A stretch of 64,000 bases of DNA from Atherix ibis (Eukaryota > Arthropoda > Insecta > Diptera > Athericidae). Of the stretch, positions 37,501 through 45,427 are shown one piece after another. Every line of letters starts with the position of its first letter. Positions within the stretch are counted from its first letter, which is position 1. The notes under the pieces are model-generated. The model searched no databases and was not told where the DNA came from. It saw nothing but the letters and a program-made list of their open reading frames with translations. The DNA is taken from the NCBI GenBank assembly GCA_958298945.1, contig OY282610.1, forward strand, positions 33,301,667-33,365,666, written 5' to 3'. Made by a program: the position numbers and the translations under genes.

Positions 37501-40500
37501 TTTTTTCTACGAATACTAAATATCTCCGATTTTTATATATTGTATTAAAGAGTTTTTCAATAAAATAAGTATTGGTAGGGCCATTTTTAATATGTCAAAA
37601 TTGTTTAATTACTGTTAGTTATATTTAGTAAAGCTTACAATTAAATCGTGAAAAGAAACATACCCTAACAACGCCTAAAAGATTATTCACAATTTTTGAT
37701 CAAAATACTCGTTCTTTTATTGCAACTTATCGAGCATTTCTTTAAATTTATGGTTGTAATAGTCTTTACTCAATGTTCTTGTGCCAGATCTGGTCGAAAT
37801 GCTGAGAATATTGCTGCCGTTCAAGAAAGTGTTCACAAAGACCCAAATTTATCGATTTTAAGGCGTTCTCATTATTTGGGACTGTTTGCCATAACAATAT
37901 GGAGTATTTGACAGTTAAATTTGGGTTTGCATCCTTAAAAAATGTATTTGGGCGCATTTTGATCTCTCTGGATCGGTGAATTAACCAAATTGCGATTACT
38001 GGACTGAAGTCAATCCACAATGTATTCACAAGGAAGCTTAACATTCTGAAAAAGTGACGTTTGGTGTGGTTTATGTCACGGTGGCATCATCGATCCGCAT
38101 TTTTTTTTTTTTCATTTTCCAAATGAGGAACGAATTGCCATTACTGTCAATAATGAGCGGTACAAATCAATGATAACAAAATGTTTATGGCCGAAATTGG
38201 AAGATAATGATTTAGTGAATATGTGGTTGCTACGTGCCACACAGCCCATGTCAAAATCGATTTATTGTGGGAAAAGTTTGGTGAATCCAGAATTTTAAAT
38301 AGAAATTTGGACTTCACCAAACTTTTCCCGCAGTAAATCGATTGTGGCATGGGCTGTGTGGCATGTAGCAATCACATATTCACTAAATCATTATCTTCCA
38401 ATTTAGGTCATAAGACTTGTGGGCTGATTTGAAGCTATTGGTCCACGTTTTATATGAAAAAAAAACCATACTAATCTTATTGAAAAACCCTGTTTATTTT
38501 TTTTTTACAATTTAATCCCTCTCTAAGCAGATTTTCAACAAAAAAAATGAGAGAAATTTAAAAAAAGAAATTCTTCTGATTTTCAGGATATACACATAAT
38601 CCGTACAATGGAGTTGTCTGCAACGATATTATATTGGCCACAGGTGTGTTCTCTTCCAAGGAACTTTGGAAGCTTTCGAAAGGTATTACGTACAATTTGA
38701 ATAGTTTTAGGTGAAAAACTCTCCTAAATCTAATTTTGTACATTTTGAGAAACTAAAATATTGCAATAATAATTTACGATATAGTTGGTGGGAAATTTTT
38801 TTATATTTCTAAAATTTAAAATAATATCTTTAGCTTCGATATTGGATGAAACGAACGATCTGATTCAGTCGAATGCGAATAGTATTAAAATGGAGAACTC
38901 AACTGGTGCCTATTATTGTAATAGTTATCCTTTAACAACAGCACCGCCGGGAATTGTATCAGCTGTCAGTGATAGAACAATCGGATCATCGATGGTTGTG
39001 TCAAGTGGATATAGCAGTAATTTTCCGTCTTATTATTTTCTGATAGTTTTTTTTTGGTATCTGATGGAGATGTGTTTTTTTTTGTTGTAGTTGATCTCGT
39101 CGATCCCCGATCAATGCATTTGTCTAGTTCTCCGTTGCTTCGTGGTCAAGCTAGTTGTAAATCGGATCCCTGTTCATCGCCGCCTGATTCTGGAAGTGGC
39201 TTTTCGGTAATATTAAGATCTGGAGATCAATTAGGAAGCAATTCGACGTCAGATGCACTTTCTTTACAGCGATATACACCAACGCATCCTTCATCCAGGC
39301 TGGTGACGATTAGCCAAACAAGAGGGAATGAAGGTAAATGTATACGCAATGTATTTAGGAGTTTTTCTTTGTTTATCTTTCTGAGTGGACCAAAAATTAA
39401 TTATGATAAGTTTTCGCATAATTTTTTAAAAATAACTTTTACTTTCCTTTATACAGTTTTGCTGCAACATAACTCAACAGGTTTGGTGCCCCATTCAGTG
39501 AGTCCAGGTGCTGTTTATTATCAACATAGCCCGTCTGGGCCATCAGATGTTGGGCCATCTGGAGCGAATGATGGTTCTCAACAGCAGCCACAACACCAGC
39601 ACCATTCACATTCACATTCCCATTCGGGAAAGTATCCTGAGAACGTGAACGGCCATGACACCTTATCAGACTTTGTGACGTTCGTTTGTCAGGAGGCTGA
39701 TAACAGTCCGCAAAATTCCCAATTTCAAGTTCAACATATGTCCCGAAGCCCAAAAAGCCAATACCCACAGTATAGTACAATGCTACCTCCACCACCTCTG
39801 CCACCAATGGCACGTCCCGTGGCAATAATACGATCCACTGGAGATCTGACTATGGTTGGTTCGCCCCCGTCCTCTATAACACCGCCAGCAGGATCTTCGG
39901 CGTCAATGTCGTCACCACACCATCCAGATCAGGATCCTGGCGGAAGTGCTGGCAGTAATGGTGGAGGTAATGGTGGACCTTCAACAGGGAGTACATCTAC
40001 AAATGGTGGATCAAGCAATGGACAAACGAACAGTAGTGGTCTTGGCCAAACAAACGATATGAATTCATCATCGCCACCACTCAGCCCTCAAGCCCATATG
40101 GATGTGAGTCGAAAGTCGTTAACAAGAATCTCCAGCAATCCATATCCAACGGGAAGAGAGTATGCAGCTTTTAATCATTTTCATACGCAGTCAGCACCAG
40201 TAAATATCATTGTTTATCTATTCATAAAATTAACAAAAACTTAATTAAAATTTTTTTTGGATTTTTAGCTATTGGGCTACACCAGTTCCATATCGACAAT
40301 GTCTGGTGTCATCAGTCCGACAAATTTAAGTTTATACTCATCACCGGTAACAACACCGCGTACAACTCCGAGAACACGTTGGAATGCACCATTCTTAATG
40401 GAAGAAGACTTCAGTATGATAACACATCCTGTTTCTAGTAATAATCCCGAAACGAATTCCGTCATTCTCATGGAAGAAGGTAATTTCTTCTTTCAAATCT

Positions 40501-40748
40501 TGTCATCAAACAATCTACTAACTAAATTTTCCAAATCTTCCCAATGTTTTTTTCTTTTTTTCTTTTTTACTTCCTATTATAATTTTTGGTTTTTTTTTTT
40601 GTATATTTGCGATTATATTTTTATAATTTTTTATAATTTTCAACAAAAAAAAAATCCCAATTATTTTATTTTGAATTTTATTTAAGCGGAACATCCAACA
40701 ACAGCTCGATACAGTGATGAATATCCACCTCGTGATTATGTTACATGA
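13471..40748 (+). CDS. NfI: NfI, Nuclear factor I (CTF/NF-I) transcription factor, ten-exon model
   Basis: Sequence-specific nuclear DNA-binding protein of the CTF/NF-I family, which binds TTGGC(N5)GCCAA-type sites as dimers. The model joins ten exons with consistent phases (0,0,1,1,1,1,1,0,1) into about 735 residues. The DNA-binding domain runs from about residue 28 ([12 protein letters not shown]) to about 204 (ELDLYLANF) and includes [29 protein letters not shown] and the probable zinc ligands Cys121, Cys174, Cys180 and His185. The C-terminal half is a low-complexity Ser/Pro/Gly/His-rich activation region. It keeps blocks resembling vertebrate [33 protein letters not shown] and [12 protein letters not shown]. 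The first exon is the least certain part; the other nine are strongly supported by conservation and phase. Introns 1 and 2 are 14.4 and 8.8 kb and full of transposon remains. Confidence 0.9.
14436..14832 (-). mobile_element. Truncated mariner related to the 45428 copy
   Basis: Right end (ACCCAA at 14826-14831 region) carries the inverted TTGGGTTGTTTGAAAAGTAA, matching the TTGGGTTGTCCGG end of the 45428-46596 element. Minus-strand coding reads [35 protein letters not shown] and [10 protein letters not shown]. The N-terminal third and the left terminal repeat are missing. It lies inside NfI intron 1. Confidence 0.82.
15320..16577 (+). mobile_element. Mariner element (irritans-like), copy 1, full length
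   Basis: Terminal repeats read ACGAAGGTCGTTCAATAAGT on the left and the inverse of ACGAGGGTCGTTCAATAAGT on the right (16550-16577), flanked by TA. About 1.26 kb, normal for mariner. It encodes a transposase close to the Himar/irritans type ([47 protein letters not shown]). It lies in NfI intron 1 in the sense orientation. A sister copy sits at 62752-64000. Confidence 0.95.
15493..16510 (+). pseudogene. Mariner transposase pseudogene, copy 1
   Basis: Start ATG (MEKSEFRA) is followed by a 10-base deletion that shifts frame at about 15513. A second deletion (about 22 bases, before the VFWDSQG motif, near 16054) shifts frame again, and a stop replaces Tyr in the HPAYSPD motif near 16298. All three catalytic Asp codons survive (VDETW, HQDNA, PSDYF). 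The main uninterrupted piece is 15525-16118. Confidence 0.92.
16600..18990. other. AT-rich NfI intron 1 sequence
   Basis: Extremely A/T-rich. One short ITm relic at about 16785-16835 resembles the word order found at 5965-6010 (CGACAAAA-TACACGTTTCA-CGATTTAA). Nothing else recognisable. Confidence 0.45.
18990..19320 (-). mobile_element. ITm transposase relic
   Basis: The + strand word GTGTGGCTTATGGCACCGTCTTG is the reverse of the codons for the QQDGA-H motif around the second catalytic Asp. The surrounding sequence fits a decayed minus-strand element. No ends found. Confidence 0.5.
19356..19485. repeat. Perfect tandem duplication of 65 bp
   Basis: 19356-19420 and 19421-19485 are identical by eye (unit starts AAAGTTTTTTCTTCCAACAC). 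The lack of divergence indicates a recent duplication or an assembly artefact. Confidence 0.95.
19490..22590. other. AT-rich NfI intron 1 sequence with CT-rich tract
   Basis: No gene recognised. A pyrimidine tract at about 20923-20985 (TTTCTCTCTCTTTCTC words; GAGA-like on the other strand) follows a less AT-rich 30 bases. Otherwise A- and T-runs. Confidence 0.45.
20923..20985. repeat. CT/GA-rich low-complexity tract
   Basis: About 60 bases almost purely C and T on the + strand. Reverse strand contains many GAGAG words, the core of GAGA-factor sites in flies. Could equally be an ordinary microsatellite. Confidence 0.7.
22600..23260 (-). mobile_element. ITm transposase relic in NfI intron 1
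   Basis: Minus strand reads [40 protein letters not shown] and [11 protein letters not shown], the helix-turn-helix region of insect ITm transposases. A shifted frame follows with the SDEAHF region damaged, then CQQDGATHP near 22800. Terminal repeats not found. Confidence 0.78.
23330..23770. other. Unclassified balanced-composition segment
   Basis: About 440 bases of near 45% GC within intron 1 (for example CTTACGGGGGTTGGTGCATG and CAGGAGACCATACTGGAAAT). No long frame. It may be the end of a transposon, a SINE-like element or a regulatory segment; I cannot assign it. Confidence 0.4.
23780..27900. other. AT-rich NfI intron 1 sequence
   Basis: A/T-rich with poly-T and poly-A runs and C-rich words near 24972-24995 and 25715-25728. 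Small mixed-composition patch at 24830-24970. No gene or element recognised up to the exon 2 acceptor. Confidence 0.45.
27918..28073 (+). CDS. NfI: NfI exon 2, start of DNA-binding domain
   Basis: Acceptor ACCATCAG at 27910-27917, then 52 codons reading [18 protein letters not shown] to KDELQ. This is the highly conserved N-terminal part of the NFI DNA-binding domain, with the basic stretch [15 protein letters not shown]. The exon ends at CAG (28071-28073) and the intron begins GCAAGT, a GC donor. The reading frame continues into an A-rich run of no coding character. The junction KDELQ/NEKAEV matches the length of the uninterrupted vertebrate sequence, so the boundary is well fixed. Confidence 0.95.
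28074..28079 (+). other. GC-type 5' splice site of NfI intron 2
   Basis: The junction reads CAG/GCAAGT. There is no GT at the position demanded by protein conservation. All other positions match the ideal donor (CAG/GTAAGT with T changed to C), which is typical of real GC-AG introns. The matching acceptor is TGTACAG at 36912-36918. A single-base assembly error could mimic this. Confidence 0.8.
28727..28756 (-). repeat. Inverted partial satellite unit
   Basis: The reverse strand reads TTGAAATATGCGTGAAACTC, matching the CTGAAATATGCGTGAAGCTC part of the satellite unit. So a fragment in the opposite direction flanks the array on its left. Confidence 0.6.
28795..29850. repeat. 162-bp tandem repeat (satellite) with higher-order structure, about 6.5 units
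   Basis: Units start at TACAATGGC at 28795, 28956, 29118, 29279, 29441, 29603 and 29765, spacing 161-162. Units 1 and 3 differ at about two bases; units 2 and 4 at about nine; neighbours differ more. So 1-2 and 3-4 form a 323-bp dimer repeat. The period is 54 codons, so long minus-strand frames (29231-29599, 29690-29902) are by-products, not genes. Unit text contains AAAATCCACAAATAATTA and GCCACACAACATGT, close to words in the ITm element at 30283-31555. It lies in NfI intron 2. Confidence 0.95.
30283..31555 (-). mobile_element. ITm element with both terminal inverted repeats
   Basis: Left end AAGGGTTTTCGAATAAGAGT, right end inverse of TAGGGTTTTCCAATAAGAGT, each next to TA. The repeats continue as GATATGATTTTT / TATATGATTTCT. 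Length about 1.27 kb. Minus-strand coding pieces: [50 protein letters not shown] and the C-terminal [20 protein letters not shown]. Frame breaks between them and an internal inverted duplication (31223-31279). Located in NfI intron 2, antisense to the gene. Confidence 0.92.
31223..31279. repeat. Inverted duplication, 24-bp perfect arms
   Basis: Arms 31223-31246 and 31256-31279 around the 9-base spacer ATGTAAAGA. A related element at 61130-61180 has the first arm and then continues directly to AAGAAATTTCGACAAATAG, so the second arm is an added copy. Confidence 0.92.
31560..32540. other. Intron 2 spacer, probable decayed transposon
   Basis: Mixed composition around 31740-32330, with short open frames on both strands that I do not recognise. 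No ends or motifs identified. Confidence 0.35.
32550..32760 (-). mobile_element. ITm transposase relic
   Basis: Minus strand at about 32570-32640 reads [19 protein letters not shown] then a stop and IWDQK, the first catalytic-Asp block of an insect ITm transposase. Flanks too decayed to find ends. Confidence 0.65.
33291..34053 (-). mobile_element. Rearranged mariner with the 5' leader at both ends
   Basis: The right end carries the terminal repeat (inverse of CGAGGTCTGTTCAAAAAG, TA at 34054) and 5' leader, then jumps by deletion straight into the catalytic domain. The left end, instead of the 3' terminus, holds an inverted copy of the 5' leader and start codon region (33291-33390, + orientation, CCAAAAAATGGATGAAAGTG). 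Arms 33291-33366 and 33901-33976 pair with few mismatches. Same family as 10907-12009. Confidence 0.88.
33391..33906 (-). pseudogene. Mariner transposase catalytic-domain fragment
   Basis: Continuous 170-codon frame on the minus strand: [57 protein letters not shown]. The three catalytic Asp positions are kept. The helix-turn-helix DNA-binding half and the C-terminus are missing, so it cannot be an active transposase. The frame stops at its junction with the inverted leader. Confidence 0.85.
34060..34890. other. Intron 2 spacer
   Basis: A/T-rich, no open frame of note and no element recognised. Confidence 0.4.
34897..35690 (-). mobile_element. ITm element, internally deleted
   Basis: Ends pair loosely as inverted repeats: left GAGTAGCCCATCTGTTG (34917-34935) and right inverse of GAGTGAGCCATCTGTTGG (35655-35680). 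Minus strand coding at 35355-35543 reads [18 protein letters not shown], the block after the first catalytic Asp of insect ITm transposases. Lies in NfI intron 2. Confidence 0.7.
35700..36918. other. AT-rich end of NfI intron 2
   Basis: Homopolymer-rich A/T sequence up to the polypyrimidine-poor acceptor at 36918. No gene recognised; short frames are low complexity. C-rich word near 36454-36468. Confidence 0.45.
36919..37294 (+). CDS. NfI: NfI exon 3, core of DNA-binding domain
   Basis: Acceptor ATGTACAG, then 125 codons plus one base, [15 protein letters not shown] to [10 protein letters not shown], and donor CACG/GTAATC. It holds the most conserved NFI residues: [35 protein letters not shown], and the Cys/His set [21 protein letters not shown] that corresponds to the zinc-binding ligands of the MH1-like fold. 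Minor changes from vertebrate NFI include Cys in RLLCKLRK and GKRQS where vertebrates have GKKPP. Confidence 0.97.
37427..37483 (+). CDS. NfI: NfI exon 4
   Basis: Acceptor TTATAG and donor AAAG/GTAAGTC. It completes a split Asp codon and encodes 18 further residues, [18 protein letters not shown], a linker after the DNA-binding domain. Exon length (57 bases) keeps phase 1 on both sides, so it could be skipped without frameshift. Confidence 0.88.
37549..38491 (+). mobile_element. ITm element filling NfI intron 4
   Basis: Terminal repeats AGAGTTTTTCAATAAAATAA (left) and the inverse of AGGGTTTTTCAATAAGATTA (right), 943 bp. + strand pieces: [28 protein letters not shown] near 38068 (frame-damaged), [20 protein letters not shown] and [11 protein letters not shown]. 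The 3' part is replaced by an inverted copy of 38187-38288. It makes up most of an intron that would otherwise be about 160 bp. Confidence 0.9.
38187..38411. repeat. Inverted duplication, about 102-bp arms, 20-bp spacer
   Basis: Arms 38187-38288 and 38309-38411 are reverse complements with roughly ten mismatches, for example GATAATGATTTAGTGAATAT in the left arm and its complement at 38375-38394. The divergence shows the event is not very recent. Confidence 0.92.
38587..38682 (+). CDS. NfI: NfI exon 5
   Basis: Acceptor GATTTTCAG; donor TCGAAAG/GTATTA. Encodes [19 protein letters not shown] followed by [12 protein letters not shown], which resembles the vertebrate TSGVFSVTELVRVSQ block. An internal CAG/GTGTGT at 38641-38649 could act as an alternative donor in the same phase. 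That would drop the conserved block, so I prefer the long form. Phase 1 on both sides. Confidence 0.85.
38834..39016 (+). CDS. NfI: NfI exon 6
   Basis: Acceptor ATCTTTAG; donor AGCA/GTAATT. Encodes [20 protein letters not shown] onward to [17 protein letters not shown], a Ser/Thr-rich, likely disordered segment of the transactivation region. Phase 1 both sides; the following intron is only 74 bp. Confidence 0.82.
39091..39333 (+). CDS. NfI: NfI exon 7
   Basis: Acceptor TTTGTTGTAG; donor AATGAAG/GTAAATG. Encodes [18 protein letters not shown] to [11 protein letters not shown], Ser/Pro-rich with repeated SSP and SPPDSGS motifs that are candidate proline-directed phosphorylation sites. Phase 1 both sides. 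Confidence 0.87.
39457..40199 (+). CDS. NfI: NfI exon 8, main activation-domain exon
   Basis: Acceptor TTTATACAG; donor GCACCA/GTAAAT, leaving phase 0. This 247-codon exon carries a His/Gln tract ([16 protein letters not shown]), the NFI C-terminal block [15 protein letters not shown] (vertebrate ETLKEFVQLVCPDA), the proline block [12 protein letters not shown], a long Gly/Ser/Asn-rich stretch and [10 protein letters not shown]. Base composition is far less AT-rich than the surroundings, as expected of real coding sequence. Confidence 0.93.
40269..40479 (+). CDS. NfI: NfI exon 9
   Basis: Acceptor GGATTTTTAG; donor GAAGAAG/GTAATT. Encodes [37 protein letters not shown] and an acidic tail FLMEEDFSM and VILMEE. 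The SPxxxxxYSSPxTTP segment resembles the vertebrate SPTSPSYSTPNTSP motif linked to the CTF proline-rich activation region. 70 codons plus one base. Confidence 0.9.
40687..40748 (+). CDS. NfI: NfI terminal coding exon and stop
   Basis: Acceptor TTTATTTAAG, then [20 protein letters not shown] and a TGA stop at 40746-40748. The split first codon (G plus CG) joins exon 9 in frame. The short acidic and tyrosine-rich tail is the end of the protein in this model. Confidence 0.85.
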
Positions 40749-43700
40749 TTGTAAAGTTATAAAACATTTAATAATTTGTAAAAAAAAATAAATAAAAGAA
40801 CTAAAAGTAATTATAGTAAATATTTAAGAGAATATGCAAGAAACTTAAAAGATATTATTGGGGCTGGATATTAATTTGGAATATTTCAAATTTTCTATTA
40901 GACAAACAGAGACGACAAAAATATTGTACAATTATCAAAAATTTACTATATATGTATAGGTTAAAATGCAAATAGAAAACTAAACTCAAATTGTAAATTG
41001 GTAATACGAAAAAAAAAAACAAATTCATAATACATATGTGCATACAACAAATAAACGGTATATAATAAAGTTAGATGTAAAAAAAAATTTATATATATAT
41101 ATGTGTATATGCAGGTGAAAATACTTATTTAAATACAAATTATTATATATATATATATAATATATATATATATAAATAATTGTATCTAGAAGTATTATTT
41201 AACTAATATACTATACATACATAAAATAAATATATAAATATATAATACTAGATTGCATAAGTTAGATTTATTAGTATTGTAGAAAAGAAGAAAGGACAAA
41301 TTGTGAAAAAAAAAATAGTTCATTAAAATTAAGATGGCAAAAAAAACTTTCTTAATTTATCGAAATTTTAAATATATACAATATATAAGAATATACTAAT
41401 AATAAATAACGATTTCTAGTTACTATGATTATATATAAATAAATTGAATTTAAAAAAGAAAAAAAAAGAAAAGATAAATCAAACAAAAACAAAACTAGCA
41501 AGAGACAATATTTAGTAGTACGAAAAGAAAACAAAATTTACTATTAACTAAACTATTATAAATAAATAAATGCATGTAAACAATTTAAAAAAAAACAACA
41601 AAAAAAAAACACTATTTATAATAATTATACATAGAAGAAGAGCAACAAAAAATTTTTGGTAATCAAATTTACTAAAAAAAGACTAAATTTAAGAGTAAAA
41701 AAATTATGTTGCAAATTTAAAAAAAAAAAAAAAAAAAAAAATATTACCAAAAAAATAATTAAAGTTTTTTTTTTTTAAAAATAAAAAAAAAAAACAATTA
41801 ACCATATAATTATAATGATCTCGCCAAATAATTGAAAATAGAAATTTACAAATGAAACTTAAATAGGATTAATTAAATAAAATGAAAAAGATAAATTCAC
41901 CCCAAAACCGAAAAAATGAGTAGAACTCGTTAAAATAATAAATTTTAAATAAAGAAAAAAAAAACAAAAATTGAAATTTTGGTTTTAAAATCAAAAAATT
42001 AAAAACCAAAAATATAAACAACAATACAAATAAATAGTTTAAAAATATAAATATTATTGAATAAGATGAAAGTTTTTGATTTTATATTGTATGTTATATT
42101 TGGAATTGAAATAGTTTGTTTCAGTTAGCAAAATACAGATGATACATACGCGTTATAGAATACTAATTAAAAAAATATGCAATTTATCGAGAGAGAAATT
42201 TAAATTTACCAAAAAAAAAAGAAAAACCAACAACAACAACAACAATAAACAATTAAACTAATTGAGAAAAACCTATAAATTCCGAGAGAAAGAAAGAATA
42301 AACTTCAATTATGGGTAATACCAAAATGTCAAAAATTTCAACAACAAAAAAAAAAAAATGCTTAATCTAATAGAAGAAAACGGATAAAATTAATTAGACA
42401 ATACTAATTAACACATATGAATATAATGACATAATAATATTATTTATAATTAGACACACTAAATTATATTGTAAAAAATAAAATTATTAAACTAAAAAAA
42501 AAAAAAAACAAACATGATATCCTAAGGAACCTACAAGATTTTATAAATACTAAACCAACTACCATGTGTACAAGTATATAATTAATAATTTGAGTTTAAA
42601 TTGTATAACAGTTGAGCTCTTAGATCTTAGATTATATAGGCAAAAACCAAACCCCAAACCCCCCCCCCCCCCCTCTCATGCACAACAATTTTTTCTTATT
42701 TTTATATTATTATAAAATTATTTCTATTGTTATTAAATATATAATTAAATTTTGTTTAGTGTTTTTTTTTTTTTTTTTGGAATTTATTTATTGTTAATTT
42801 TATTTTTTAAGTTTTTACTTATATTAATATTTAGTATATTTATTTTCTTATATATATTATAATATATTATTAAAAAATTTGTTATTGGTATGTATTGTTT
42901 TTGTTTTTTTTTATTTTTTTATTTAATTTATTTTATTTCTTTTATTAATATTATAAATTTGATAGATTTTTTTTTTTTTTGAAAAATAATTTGAATAGTT
43001 AGAGTTATTATTTAAAAATGTTTTTGTTCTGTTTAGAAATTTATAAATTATATAACAAATCAAAAAAAAAAAATACATTTTTAATTAAAATATCTTTTTT
43101 TCTCTTTTTCTGTCTTCATATAAAAAACAAATTCTTTTTCGACTGAATTTTATAATTTTTTTTTTATTTATAATTTTTTTATTTCATATTTGTTAACAAT
43201 TGGACATAGTCAATATTAAAAGTACATATTGTATAATGTGTGCATTACCAAATATCCCAATGAGCACTCGGCTTTTTCTTTTCTTCAAATTTCCAAGTGC
43301 CTATAAAATATTTATTTAAAAACGAGATTCTTTTTAAGACAAATTATAAACCAGTGCTACTCAATATTTCCCTAATATAATTCGTCACTAAACTTTTCTT
43401 ATATTAAAAAAAAAAAAAAATATATTGTTTAATTTTTCTTTAAACTTAATTACTTTATGACCGAATATTAATAATAAAAGTAATTTTATTGAAAGTTAGA
43501 AGCTTATCTTATTTAATACTAATCGGTTTTTTAATAAATATTCTTACTTTTCAATTTAATTTTAATATTTTTCAACTAATACTTCTAGTAAATGATTTTC
43601 TTCTCCTTTTGGTTTTACGTAAATTTTTCTCTTTCACAATTCTGTTAAATTTCAATGTTATTTTATTATAATTACCATTAAAGACAAATATAAAATGAAT

Positions 43701-45427
43701 AATACACAAAATAAGTTTTTATATAAAATTCAAATAGAATATAAAATAAGTTATTGTATTTAAACAAAACAAATCAAAAAAGAAAAAAAATTATATTCTC
43801 TTATAAAGAAAATATTTGCATATTAATATTTTTAGTTGATAATTATCTTAAGGACATAATTTATCTTAATCATAGTAAAATGAGAAAAACAAAAAAATTT
43901 AATAAAAGAAAAATATGTTTTTTTTTTTGGCTAATAAAAATAAAAACAAAAAAGCCACAATAATTTTTTTTTTTTTTAAAGTATAAATACAAGTTATACT
44001 ATAGATATTAGAATGAAAATTAATCAAGGGAAATTTAAAAATTCAATACTAATATTATAAAATAAAAGTGATTTATTAATAATAATAATAATAATAATAG
44101 ATATTAATAATAACAATAATTATAGTATATAAATAAATAAAATCCTACACCCTACACATAGACTTTGGATATTATATATATATATAGTATATTGAAGATA
44201 AATGGAATGAAGAGAATTTTTTTTTTTTTTTTAGTATATATTTTCAAAGAAAATTTATACAAAAAAAAAATACTATATAAAATATAGGACAGATAGGAAA
44301 CTTATATATTTAATATTAAAAATTATATAGAATTTGCGGACGCCGAAATAGAATTAAAAAAAAAAATAAAATTATTTAGAAAATTACAAAACTATATATA
44401 TAGAAATAAATATGGATTTAATTTATTTGTTTAGTGAAATATTATTAACAAATAATCGCAACAATGACAAATGAATATAAATTCAAAGTAAATTATTTCA
44501 ATTAAAATTAATTTAAAAAAAAAAAAACAATATTTATATATTCTGACTATTCTGAGCCTAAGGTATGTGCCTTAGTATTTAAATAATTCTAATATATTAA
44601 AATAAAAATATTATTAAATAAAAAGCAGCATTACTCATTATATAGGAAGTGTACATACATACCTACATATTATATATATTATCTAGATACATATACGAGT
44701 AAGAAAAATATATATAACAGAAATAAATAATTTAAAAAAAAATAAATATTAAATATTGTAATATTGACGATTGTATCCATATATTAACTGATAACAAACT
44801 ATTTACACTGTCAACAACAACAAAAAAAACTGTGTCGTATATATAATATTTTTAAGAAAAATTTAACATAATTTATAAAAATTAAATAAAAAACAGAGAA
44901 AATTTCAAGTACTGATACCAAAAGCATTATTGCAATTGATTAATAACATATGGTCGAATTATTAGTTCAATAATAATGCATACAAAATACTCAATAATAA
45001 AACAGGACATTTCAATATATTAAAGTTAATACCAAAAAAAAAAATGCATACATACAAAAAAACAAAAAAAAACCAAATCATAAAATTGTAAAATATTAAA
45101 AATATTATAAGAAAATTAATTACAAAAGAATAATATTTTGTATTAATTAATTGGCTTTAATATATAAATTGCAATAGATAATATATATGTAATTAACGAG
45201 TATAGAAGAGAAAATGAATGCCCCCAAAAGACACATAGAGGGGTAGTTGGAAAGAAAAAAATTCACACAAATATATTATAAAGAATTTTATATTTGAATT
45301 CGCCAATCGAATTGACTAATACTACAAATACATACATATATTAAAATATACATACATACATATATAAATATTCATACATAAAAACAAAAAAAAAAAACAA
45401 AAAAATTAATGCCATTGTTAGTTTATA
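40749..45427 (+). other. Probable NfI 3' UTR and downstream sequence
   Basis: No open reading frame of coding character. A/T-rich with many A-runs, (TA)n at 41085-41175 and (AAT)n near 44080. AATAAA signals occur close to the stop (40791, 41050) and many times later, so the transcript end cannot be placed. A C-run lies at about 42660-42673. A mariner insertion closes the stretch at 45428. Long 3' UTRs are common in developmental transcription factors of flies, which makes a long UTR reasonable but unproven. Confidence 0.4.

Noticed and set aside
37696..37911. Alternative NfI exon between exons 4 and 5
   Set aside because: The peptide [20 protein letters not shown] belongs to the ITm transposase inserted in this intron.
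39054..40244. Single 396-codon open frame as an intronless gene
   Set aside because: It runs through two introns of NfI (39334-39456 and part of 40200-40268) and starts before an acceptor; the coding signal is limited to exons 7 and 8.
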